From a virus: a stretch of DNA of 36,125 nt. This document shows positions 29,226 to 36,125 of the stretch, one piece after another; the first letter of the stretch is position 1, and each line of letters opens with the position of its first letter. A program made the translations under genes and the position numbers. The stretch lies in IMG/VR virus record IMGVR_UViG_3300032053_000247, positions 1 to 36,125 of that record. One strand, given 5' to 3'. The notes below the pieces were generated by a model. It made no database searches. It had not been told where the DNA came from and worked only from the letters and a program-made list of their open reading frames with translations.

Positions 29226-30037
29226 TGGCACTAATATTTAAACCAGAAAAACATGAATATGTTTCCAATGATGGTGACAATATAGAATGGAAAAGTGTCA
29301 CTAGTTTTATAGGAGATTTTAAACAACACTTTGACGCTGATGCAATATCTATAAAGTCTTCTAAGAACAAACGTTCCAAATGGTATAGAATGACTCCAGA
29401 AGAAATTAAAAATGCATGGAAGTCTGAATCTAAACGTGCTACAGATTTAGGTACATGGTATCATAATCAAAGAGAAGCTGACATATGTAGTTTTGATACA
29501 ATAGAAAGGGAAGGAATAACTGTTCCAATATTTAGACCAAAAGAAACGGAAGGTGTTAAATACGCACCAGAACAAAAACTTTGTGATGGCATCTATCCTG
29601 AGCATATGATGTATTTAAAATCAGCAGGTATATGTGGTCAGTCAGATCTTGTAGAAGTGATAAATGGTAAGGTTAATATTACAGACTATAAAACAAATAA
29701 AGAGATAAAGACTTCTTCTTATGTTAACTGGGAAGGTATATCCCAAAAGATGGAGGCACCGGTTTCACACTTAGATGATTGTAATTTAAATCACTATGCG
29801 TTACAACTTAGTTTGTATATGTTTATAATTCTAAAACACAATCCAAAGTTAAAAGCTGGACAACTTATAATCCATCATATTATATTTGAAGAAGTGGATA
29901 AAGATAAATGGGGTAATCCAATAGCAGCTAGAGATACTAACGGAGATCCTATTGTACAGGATATTGTACAATACGACCTACCGTATTTAAAAACAGAAAT
30001 AAGCGAACTAATAAAATGGAAGACAAACAAGAAATAA
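29225..30037 (+). CDS. PD-(D/E)XK nuclease (Cas4/RecB-like)
   Basis: 270 residues. Landmarks: conserved His in GTWYHNQREAD (H80), GQSDLVEV (D141), the catalytic D-x-K in NITDYKTNKE (D154, K156) and QLSLY (194-198), the order of RecB/Cas4-type nucleases. No four-Cys iron-sulphur cluster, so it is the plain nuclease type. In crAss-like phages this enzyme is found near the terminase. It could trim ends during packaging or recombination; the substrate is not known. Confidence 0.83.
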   Translation: MALIFKPEKHEYVSNDGDNIEWKSVTSFIGDFKQHFDADAISIKSSKNKRSKWYRMTPEEIKNAWKSESKRATDLGTWYHNQREADICSFDTIEREGITVPIFRPKETEGVKYAPEQKLCDGIYPEHMMYLKSAGICGQSDLVEVINGKVNITDYKTNKEIKTSSYVNWEGISQKMEAPVSHLDDCNLNHYALQLSLYMFIILKHNPKLKAGQLIIHHIIFEEVDKDKWGNPIAARDTNGDPIVQDIVQYDLPYLKTEISELIKWKTNKK

Positions 30038-30252
30038 TTCATTTACTAGATGAATTGATAGAAATGAACTTGGAAGGTAAGCTTCCAGAAGGACAACTTC
30101 TTTTTGAATGTTATTTAACTGAAGAAAAAAAAGCATTAAATAGTACGGACAAAGTGCATATAGATTTAATAAACAGAGAAAAATGGTTTAGGAAAATCTA
30201 TACGCAATCAGCAAGTGCTGTAGGATTCAGAGGAATTAAAACAAGAGCATGA
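30016..30252 (+). CDS. Hypothetical protein (78 aa)
   Basis: Helical and acidic (HLLDELIEMNLEGKLPEGQL), then basic (NREKWFRKIY ... GFRGIKTRA). It overlaps the nuclease gene by 22 nt and the next gene by 4 nt (ATGA), so it is translated in the packaging operon. Unrecognised. Confidence 0.6.
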   Translation: MEDKQEIIHLLDELIEMNLEGKLPEGQLLFECYLTEEKKALNSTDKVHIDLINREKWFRKIYTQSASAVGFRGIKTRA

Positions 30253-30761
30253 TAAAACTATTTGATATAGCAAGTGGTAAAGTGGTAGCATCAGAGCATT
30301 GCTATACATTAAAGTTCTTAAAAGATATAATGGATGCATATCCAAAAGAATATCTGCAAGTGTATACATATCTTTTTTATATGACCTGTCCTAATCCAGA
30401 TTTAAACCCATTCTTTCATTTTGTAGAATCAGAAAAAGAAGAAGTTATTCTAGAAGAAATAGGAGCAGAGTTTTCTACAGACGATGATCTTATTGTAAAG
30501 GGATTATCTATGTGTGAAAGAATGTATCAAACAGAAACATCAAGAGCTTACAATGGTATTAAAAAAGCTTTGGATAACATTGCTAGGTATATGAGTGCTA
30601 CACAAATTACAGATGGACGGGATGGTAATATTGCACAGATAGGTAGAATAGCAAAAGACTTTGATGCAATAAGACAATCTTATAAAGGAGTGTATAAAGA
30701 TTTAATTGAAGAACAACAATCAAGTGTGCGTGGTGGACAGAACTTAGCATACGACCAATAA
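30249..30761 (+). CDS. Conserved protein upstream of TerL, small-terminase candidate
   Basis: 170 residues, helical: YTLKFLKDIMDAYPKEYLQV, then long helices (LIVKGLSMCERMYQTETSRA, ALDNIARYMSATQI) and a polar C-terminus. No ATPase or nuclease motif. The position before two tRNAs and TerL, and the all-helical content, are compatible with a small terminase or other packaging adaptor; I cannot show this. Confidence 0.6.
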   Translation: MIKLFDIASGKVVASEHCYTLKFLKDIMDAYPKEYLQVYTYLFYMTCPNPDLNPFFHFVESEKEEVILEEIGAEFSTDDDLIVKGLSMCERMYQTETSRAYNGIKKALDNIARYMSATQITDGRDGNIAQIGRIAKDFDAIRQSYKGVYKDLIEEQQSSVRGGQNLAYDQ

Positions 30762-30832
30762 GGTGAGTTGGTAGAGTGGTTATACTACGGTCTGCAAAAC
30801 CGTCCACACAAGTTCGAATCTTGTACTCACCT
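30762..30832 (+). tRNA. tRNA-Cys (anticodon GCA)
   Basis: Acceptor GGTGAGT (30762-30768) with ACTCACC (30825-30831), discriminator T73 as in Cys tRNAs. Anticodon arm ACGGT-CTGCAAA-ACCGT with GCA at 30794-30796; T-arm ACAAG-TTCGAAT-CTTGT. The D-stem GTA/TAC is short. No encoded CCA. It lies between the small-terminase candidate and the second tRNA, 6 nt apart. Confidence 0.9.
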
Positions 30833-30838
30833 TAATAA

Positions 30839-30941
30839 TGTAAGGTGGTGGAACTGGCAGACACGCTACCTTGTCTCGGTAGTTTGTCACAACTCTTAAA
30901 CAAATTTGTGACAATTGAAGGTTCGAATCCTTCCTTTACAG
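30839..30941 (+). tRNA. tRNA of class II shape with Asp anticodon (GUC)
   Basis: 103 nt. Acceptor TGTAAGG (30839-30845) with CTTTACA (30934-30940); D-arm GTG-GAACTGGCAGA-CAC; anticodon stem CTACC/GGTAG, loop TTGTCTC, anticodon GTC at 30873-30875; T-arm GAAGG-TTCGAAT-CCTTC; discriminator G at 30941. The variable region is 34 nt and contains a perfect 9-bp hairpin, TTGTCACAA (30884-30892) with TTGTGACAA (30906-30914). The D-arm is Leu-like, while G34 U35 C36, C38, G10, G2-C71 and G73 agree with the known E. coli AspRS identity set. Position 37 is a pyrimidine, which is unusual. No encoded CCA. Confidence 0.85.
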
Positions 30942-30954
30942 CTAAAAAATAACT

Positions 30955-31230
30955 ATGAAAAAAAATGAATTACCAGAACACAATGAAGGATTTGGATCAT
31001 ACAAAGCAACAGAAAATGAAATTGAAAACTATCTTTATAATTGGGTCTTTCATTTTAATGCTTTCGATGGTGTTTGGTCTGCTATTCCTAGGGATGTTTA
31101 TAATCAGTATTGGAACAACCCTAATGTTGATGGTGTCATACGTAGCAAATCTATTAACACGCTTTCGGAAATCATTAACAAAACAAAAGGAAATATAAAG
31201 CTGATAGAAAAGTTTGTAGATGGAAAATAA
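30955..31230 (+). CDS. Hypothetical protein (91 aa)
   Basis: N-terminal KKNELPEHNEGFGSYKATEN, then a Trp/Phe-rich helix (YLYNWVFHFNAFDGVWSAIP) and a basic end. No motif. Starts 14 nt after the tRNA pair and overlaps TerL by 11 nt. Unrecognised. Confidence 0.6.
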   Translation: MKKNELPEHNEGFGSYKATENEIENYLYNWVFHFNAFDGVWSAIPRDVYNQYWNNPNVDGVIRSKSINTLSEIINKTKGNIKLIEKFVDGK

Positions 31231-33430
31231 TTATATTTCAGTTCCTGTATGGGAAAACGGTAAATGGTCAGTTCTTGATTTTGAAACAAGAGATGATTGG
31301 AAAGATTATGTGCGTTCTGTATTTAAAGATCAAGGACCAGATGTAGGATATGATTTTGATGAAACATCTTTTTTATTTAATGAACAAGGTAGGTATTTCC
31401 AAAAGAATGGATATTATTGCGCAGCACCTATAAGAACAAAAGATTATATCAGATATTGGGATGATCAAAAGAGTAAATGTAAAACAGGTGTCATATATAA
31501 AAATAATGGTAAGACTTGGTATTTAACCAGAGACTATTATATGTGGTTGAACTTTCTTCCAATATACGATAAGGAAGAAGCAAGGTTTGATTTTGCTAAA
31601 GTGAGAGATGCTCAGTATCATATGGCTCTTTATGAATGTTTAGCAGAACTTCATTTTAAACATTGTCCTATATTAAAGAAACGTCAGATAGCATCTTCTT
31701 ATTTCCATGCAGCAAAATTGATTAATGCATATTGGTTTGATGAAGGTGCTATTCTTAAGATGGGAGCTAGTCTTAAAGATTACATATCAGAGAAGGGTAC
31801 ATGGAGAATGCTTAATGAATATAAGAACTTTCTTAATGAACATACTGCGTGGTATCGTCCTAATGACCCAGATAAGGTGCTTGCTTGGCAGCAAAGGATC
31901 AAGGTAAGACTAAATGGTAGGGATACTTATAGAGGGTTATTTTCGGTCTTACAAGGAACATCGTTTGAAAAGGATGCAACAGCTGGTGTGGGTGGACCTT
32001 GTACTTATTTCTTTCATGAAGAAGCTGGTATTGCTCCTAAAATGAATGAAACCTATGAGTATATGCGTCCTGCTTTACAATCGGGTATGATTACAACAGG
32101 TACGTTTATAGCAGCAGGATCTGTGGGTGACCTTGATCAATGTGAACCATTAAAAGATTTTATTCTTAGACCAGAAGCTAATGATATGTTCCACGTGGAA
32201 ACATCACTTTTAGATTCAAAGGGTACGATTGGAATTACAGGATTATTTATACCAGAGCAGTGGAGTATGCCACCATACATAGATCAATATGGTAATTCAC
32301 TTGTTAAAGAAGCATTAGAAGCTATAATACACGAAAGACTTAAATGGAAACGAGATCTTGCACCAGAACAATACCAACTTCGTATCTCTCAGAAACCAAC
32401 TAATATAGAAGAAGCATTTGCTTTTAGAAAGGAATCGATATTCCCATTACACTTAGTTTCTAAACAAGCTCAAAGGGTTGATGATAAAACTTATGCTTAT
32501 GAATTCCTTGATTTACATAGAGATGACACCGGAAAGATAGTAGCACAGGATTCTAAAAAACTACCTATTAGTGAATTTCCAGTTTCTAAGAATATGGAAA
32601 ATAAAGAAGGAGTGGTGGTAGTTTGGGAACGTCCAGTTGCAAATCCTTCATTCTCAATGTATTACGCATCTATTGACCCTGTATCTGAAGGTAAGAGTAC
32701 AACTTCTGATTCTCTTTGTTCTATTTTTATCTATAAAAATCCAGTGGAAGTTACTTATGATGATGGATCTAATAGACCAAAAACTTATATAGAACATGAT
32801 AAGATAGTAGCTTCTTGGTGTGGTAGATATGATGATATTAATAAAACTCATGAAAGATTAGAGTTGATGATTGAGTGGTATAATGCTTGGACTATAGTGG
32901 AGAATAACATATCCTTATTCATCCAGTATATGATTTCTAGAAAGAAACAGCGTTACCTAGTACCAAAAGACCAGATTTTATTCCTAAAAGATTTAGGTTC
33001 AAATGCTACAGTGTACCAAACATATGGGTGGAAAAATACAGGAACGTTGTTTAAACAACATTTATTATCCTATGGTATTCAATACCTTACAGAGGAAATA
33101 GACCAAGAGATTGGAGATAATGGAGAGATTTATAAAACCACTTATGGGGTGGAGCGTATTCCAGATCCAATGCTTTTAAAAGAAATGGGGGCATACCATG
33201 AAGGTTTAAACGTTGACCGTTTGGTAGCTTTCTGTGCACTTATAGCATTTGCTAAGGTGCAACAATCCAATAGGGGATTGCAAAAACGAACTGAGTCTAT
33301 AAACAAAAACTTGGAAAAGTCAGAAAAAAGTTATAAATTAAAATTGAGTCCTTTTAGACATGTTGGTGGTTCTGGGTCATCCAGATCAGCTATGTCTAAA
33401 CCAAGATCACCATTTAAAAATTTCAGATGA
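31220..33430 (+). CDS. terL: Terminase large subunit
   Basis: 736 residues. ATPase domain: a deviant Walker A region KKRQIASS (153-160) and Walker B with catalytic Glu FFHEEAG (264-270). C-terminal RNase H-fold nuclease: YYASIDPVSEG with D486, WTIVENN with E561, and NVDRLVAF with D666 supply the metal ligands. Length and motif spelling match the TerL of crAss-like phages. It cuts concatemers and drives DNA into the prohead through the portal, whose gene follows. Confidence 0.9.
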   Translation: MENNYISVPVWENGKWSVLDFETRDDWKDYVRSVFKDQGPDVGYDFDETSFLFNEQGRYFQKNGYYCAAPIRTKDYIRYWDDQKSKCKTGVIYKNNGKTWYLTRDYYMWLNFLPIYDKEEARFDFAKVRDAQYHMALYECLAELHFKHCPILKKRQIASSYFHAAKLINAYWFDEGAILKMGASLKDYISEKGTWRMLNEYKNFLNEHTAWYRPNDPDKVLAWQQRIKVRLNGRDTYRGLFSVLQGTSFEKDATAGVGGPCTYFFHEEAGIAPKMNETYEYMRPALQSGMITTGTFIAAGSVGDLDQCEPLKDFILRPEANDMFHVETSLLDSKGTIGITGLFIPEQWSMPPYIDQYGNSLVKEALEAIIHERLKWKRDLAPEQYQLRISQKPTNIEEAFAFRKESIFPLHLVSKQAQRVDDKTYAYEFLDLHRDDTGKIVAQDSKKLPISEFPVSKNMENKEGVVVVWERPVANPSFSMYYASIDPVSEGKSTTSDSLCSIFIYKNPVEVTYDDGSNRPKTYIEHDKIVASWCGRYDDINKTHERLELMIEWYNAWTIVENNISLFIQYMISRKKQRYLVPKDQILFLKDLGSNATVYQTYGWKNTGTLFKQHLLSYGIQYLTEEIDQEIGDNGEIYKTTYGVERIPDPMLLKEMGAYHEGLNVDRLVAFCALIAFAKVQQSNRGLQKRTESINKNLEKSEKSYKLKLSPFRHVGGSGSSRSAMSKPRSPFKNFR

Positions 33431-33519
33431 TAACCACTACAGGTGCTATATCTTTTGAGGGAAACCAGATAGCTACATATGGTAGTAATGTGGAAATTAT
33501 TTACACAATCAGTTCATAA
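33427..33519 (+). CDS. Small peptide between TerL and portal (30 aa)
   Basis: MITTTGAISFEGNQIATYGS, then NVEIIYTISS and TAA. Its ATG overlaps the TerL stop (ATGA) and the portal ATG follows 2 nt after its stop. Coupling on both sides favours real translation, though it may simply bridge ribosomes to the portal gene. Confidence 0.4.
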   Translation: MITTTGAISFEGNQIATYGSNVEIIYTISS

Positions 33520-33521
33520 TC

Positions 33522-36125
33522 ATGCAAATATTAAACGCTTTAGATTTAAAGTCAGGAAAAAAAGCTGAGTATAATAAGATGGGTACACTCACCCAACCTA
33601 TTCAGTTTTTACCAAATTCTGAAAAGGATGAGCAATGGAGAGCGCACAATATGGACTGGTTAGAATGGCAAGGTATCAAACAAGTGAGACGTAACTCAAG
33701 ACGTCTACTCAAAAATTATAAACTTGCTAAGGGTATAATTGATAGAAGTGACTATATTATTGAAGAAGATAATGAGTATGCTGATATTATAGATACTCTC
33801 ACTAAAGAAGATCAATCAGCTTTAGAACTTAAATACTATCCTATTATTCCTAATGTCATTAATATGATGACTGGGGAATTTGCTAAAAGAAGTTCTAAAA
33901 TAATGTTTAGAGCAGTGGATGATATTTCATATAATGAAATGTTAGACCAAAAAAGAAATATGATTGAGGATGTTCTTATATCAGATGCTCAGCATAAAAT
34001 GATGGCTAAGATGATTGAGATGGGAGCTGATCCAGAATCAGAAGAATCTCAACAAGCTCTTAACCCAGAAAATCTAAAAACATTACCTGAAATTGAATCG
34101 TTCTTTAAAAAAGATTATAGGTCAATGGTTGAAGAATGGGCTACTCACCAAACTAAAGTGGATGAGGAAAGATTCAGAATGTATGAGCTTGAGAATATGG
34201 CATTTCGCGATATGCTAATCACTGATAGAGAGTTCTGGCATTTTAAACTTAATGAAGATGATTATGAAATAGAACTTTGGAATCCTCTTCTTACATTCTA
34301 TCATAAAAGTCCAGACGCTCGTTATGTATCTCAAGGTAATTGGTGTGGTAAATTTGATATTGTTACTGTAGCTGATGTCATAGACAAATATGGTTGGGGT
34401 ATGACACAAGAACAATTAGAAGCTCTTGAAGCAATCTATCCTGTTAGATCAGCAGCATTACCATTACATGGTTTACAGAATGATGGTTCTTTTTATGATG
34501 CTACTAGATCTCATGCATGGAACGTAGAAGGACCTTCATTAGCAATGCGTCAATATCTTTCTACATATGAAAACATGCCTTTTAATGGTGATATAGTTCA
34601 GTGGATTATGGCAGAAGGTGAAGACTTTTTAGACTATGGTCCAACGCATATGTTAAGAGTTGCTACAATTTATTGGAAGTCTCAACGTAAAGTGGGGCAT
34701 CTTACAAAAATTACAGAGAATGGTGAAATTATTCAAGATATTGTAGATGAAACTTTTAAAATATTAGAGAAACCTTTATATAATACAAGAATAAGTTCAA
34801 ACAAAACAAAAGAGAATTTAATTTTTGGTGAACATATGGATTGGATTTGGATTAATGAAACTTGGGGTGGAGTTAAGATAGGTCCAAACCGTCCAACATT
34901 CTGGGGTATGAATAATCCTTCAGGATTCTCACCAATATATTTAAACATTAAACGTCTACCATTCCAATTCAAAGGTGACAACACTCTTTATGGTTGTAAG
35001 CTTCCTGTAGAAGGGTCTGTATTTTCAGATCGTAATACAAGATCAGTGAGTCTTGTAGACTTAATGAAACCATATCAGATTGGATATAACATTGTAAATA
35101 ATCAGATAGCAGATATACTAGTTGATGAACTAGGCACCGTAATACTTTTAGACCAGAACGCTCTGCCCCGTCACTCTTTGGGAGAAGACTGGGGTAGAAA
35201 TAATCTGGCAAAAGCTTACGTTGCTATGAAGAACTTTCAGATGCTTCCGTTAGATACGTCTATTACAAATACAGAAAATGCATTAAACTTCCAGCATTAT
35301 CAAGTGTTGAATCTAGAACAAACTCAGCGTTTGCTTTCTAGGATACAGTTGTCTAATTATTTTAAAACACAAGCATTTGAATCAATAGGTATCACTGCAC
35401 AAAGAATGGGTACACCTACAGCACAAGAAAGTGCTACAGGTATACAACAAGCTGTTAATACATCTTATGCTCAAACAGATCAGTATTTTACACAGCATTC
35501 TGATTTCTTGATGCCACGTGTACATCAAATGCGTACAGATCTTGCTCAGTATTATCAATCTAAGAAACCTTCTCTTCGTCTTCAGTATATGACTTCTACA
35601 GAAGAGAAAGTTAACTTCCAAATTAATGGTACCGATCTTCTTTTAAGAGATCTTAATATATTCTGTACAACAAAGAGTAATCATAGATTTGTATTAGAAC
35701 AACTTAAACAACTTGCTCTTACAAACAATACAGCAGGTGCTTCTATATATGATCTTGGTAATATCATTAAAGCAGATTCTCTAGCAGAACTTTCACATGT
35801 AATGAAGTCAGCTGAAGAAAAACAAAATGCTCAACGTCAACAGCAAATGCAACAAGAACAGCAAATGCAAGAGCAACAACTTCAAGCTCGTGCTGATGAA
35901 CAACGCATGAAGATGGAATTTGAAGCAGCTGAAAATGAAAAAGATAGACAAGCTCGTATTATAGAAACAGAAATAAGAGCTGCTGGATATGGATCTGTTG
36001 TAGATATAAATGAAAATCAACAATCAGATTATCAAGATGCTTTAGTACAAATAAGAAAGCAGGAAGAGTATCAACAAAGGATGGGATTAGAAAGAGAGAA
36101 AGAAGTTAATAAGACTAATCTAACA
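33522..36125 (+). CDS. Portal protein (3' end cut by window edge)
   Basis: 868 residues are present with no stop, so it continues past the window. The N-terminus has a basic helical part (VRRNSRRLLKNYKLAKGIID) and a conserved-looking ELKYYPIIPNVINMMTGEFA. The central part includes FGEHMDWIWINETWGG, and GTPTAQESATGIQQAVNTSY marks the stem/tunnel region of crAss-like portals. The C-terminus is a Gln-rich coiled coil (QRQQQMQQEQQMQEQQLQAR). It forms the dodecameric DNA gate at the head vertex with TerL. Confidence 0.85.
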   Translation, partial: MQILNALDLKSGKKAEYNKMGTLTQPIQFLPNSEKDEQWRAHNMDWLEWQGIKQVRRNSRRLLKNYKLAKGIIDRSDYIIEEDNEYADIIDTLTKEDQSALELKYYPIIPNVINMMTGEFAKRSSKIMFRAVDDISYNEMLDQKRNMIEDVLISDAQHKMMAKMIEMGADPESEESQQALNPENLKTLPEIESFFKKDYRSMVEEWATHQTKVDEERFRMYELENMAFRDMLITDREFWHFKLNEDDYEIELWNPLLTFYHKSPDARYVSQGNWCGKFDIVTVADVIDKYGWGMTQEQLEALEAIYPVRSAALPLHGLQNDGSFYDATRSHAWNVEGPSLAMRQYLSTYENMPFNGDIVQWIMAEGEDFLDYGPTHMLRVATIYWKSQRKVGHLTKITENGEIIQDIVDETFKILEKPLYNTRISSNKTKENLIFGEHMDWIWINETWGGVKIGPNRPTFWGMNNPSGFSPIYLNIKRLPFQFKGDNTLYGCKLPVEGSVFSDRNTRSVSLVDLMKPYQIGYNIVNNQIADILVDELGTVILLDQNALPRHSLGEDWGRNNLAKAYVAMKNFQMLPLDTSITNTENALNFQHYQVLNLEQTQRLLSRIQLSNYFKTQAFESIGITAQRMGTPTAQESATGIQQAVNTSYAQTDQYFTQHSDFLMPRVHQMRTDLAQYYQSKKPSLRLQYMTSTEEKVNFQINGTDLLLRDLNIFCTTKSNHRFVLEQLKQLALTNNTAGASIYDLGNIIKADSLAELSHVMKSAEEKQNAQRQQQMQQEQQMQEQQLQARADEQRMKMEFEAAENEKDRQARIIETEIRAAGYGSVVDINENQQSDYQDALVQIRKQEEYQQRMGLEREKEVNKTNLT

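Noticed and set aside
1-36125. Recoding of TAG or TGA as in some crAss-like phages.
   Set aside because: Genes end normally with TAA, TAG or TGA at expected lengths (for example TAG at the end of the 10405 and 19636 genes, TGA at the end of TerL), and no suppressor tRNA anticodon (CUA or UCA) is present.
1-36125. CRISPR array or integrase/attachment site.
   Set aside because: No regularly spaced repeat and no integrase or recombinase gene were seen; a lytic or non-integrating lifestyle fits better.

Overview
This window is part of an AT-rich double-stranded DNA phage genome. Gene content points to a crAss-like phage (Crassvirales or a close relative) infecting a Bacteroidota host. The evidence is a large terminase next to a very long portal gene, an IHF-like protein and a PD-(D/E)XK nuclease upstream of them, a DnaB/primase/SSB/Sak4-like replication set, a uracil-DNA glycosylase, A-rich leaders with no Shine-Dalgarno, and promoters of the Bacteroidota form TTTG-N20-TAnnTTTG. 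The standard genetic code fits: TAA, TAG and TGA all act as stops.

Layout: (1) 1-7111, minus strand, is a replication block: DnaA domain IV-like protein, a possible helicase loader, tiny membrane and lipoprotein genes, DnaB-type helicase, Sak4-like ATPase, SSB-like protein, primase and a truncated HNH gene. (2) 7112-7330 is a divergent regulatory gap with a textbook promoter and 9-mer repeats, a candidate origin. (3) 7331-11683, plus strand, is a lysis and receptor-binding block: two membrane-anchored proteins, holin-like protein, amidase endolysin, and virion proteins that share a repeated module. It ends in a bidirectional terminator. (4) 11801-26747, minus strand, is an early/accessory block: ung, an SF2 helicase, HNH genes, many small hypotheticals, a phage tmRNA, a MoxR/CobS-type AAA+ ATPase with a degenerate vWA partner, and several internal terminators. 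(5) 26748-27382 is a second divergent gap with no protein gene. It carries a perfect promoter, about 340 nt of structured sequence with a GAAA tetraloop hairpin, and a rho-independent terminator, so it looks like a dedicated noncoding RNA gene. (6) 27383-36125, plus strand, is the packaging/head block: small conserved proteins, IHF-like protein, Cys-rich protein, PD-(D/E)XK nuclease, two tRNAs, TerL and the portal (cut by the window end).

The most unusual content is RNA. There is a complete tmRNA with Bacteroidota-type sequence but its own 26-residue tag, a tRNA of class II shape carrying the Asp anticodon and Asp identity positions, a tRNA-Cys, and the 340-nt RNA gene in the divergent gap. 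Together they suggest the phage brings its own translation-rescue and tRNA functions. That functional reading is inference; the sequences themselves are directly visible.
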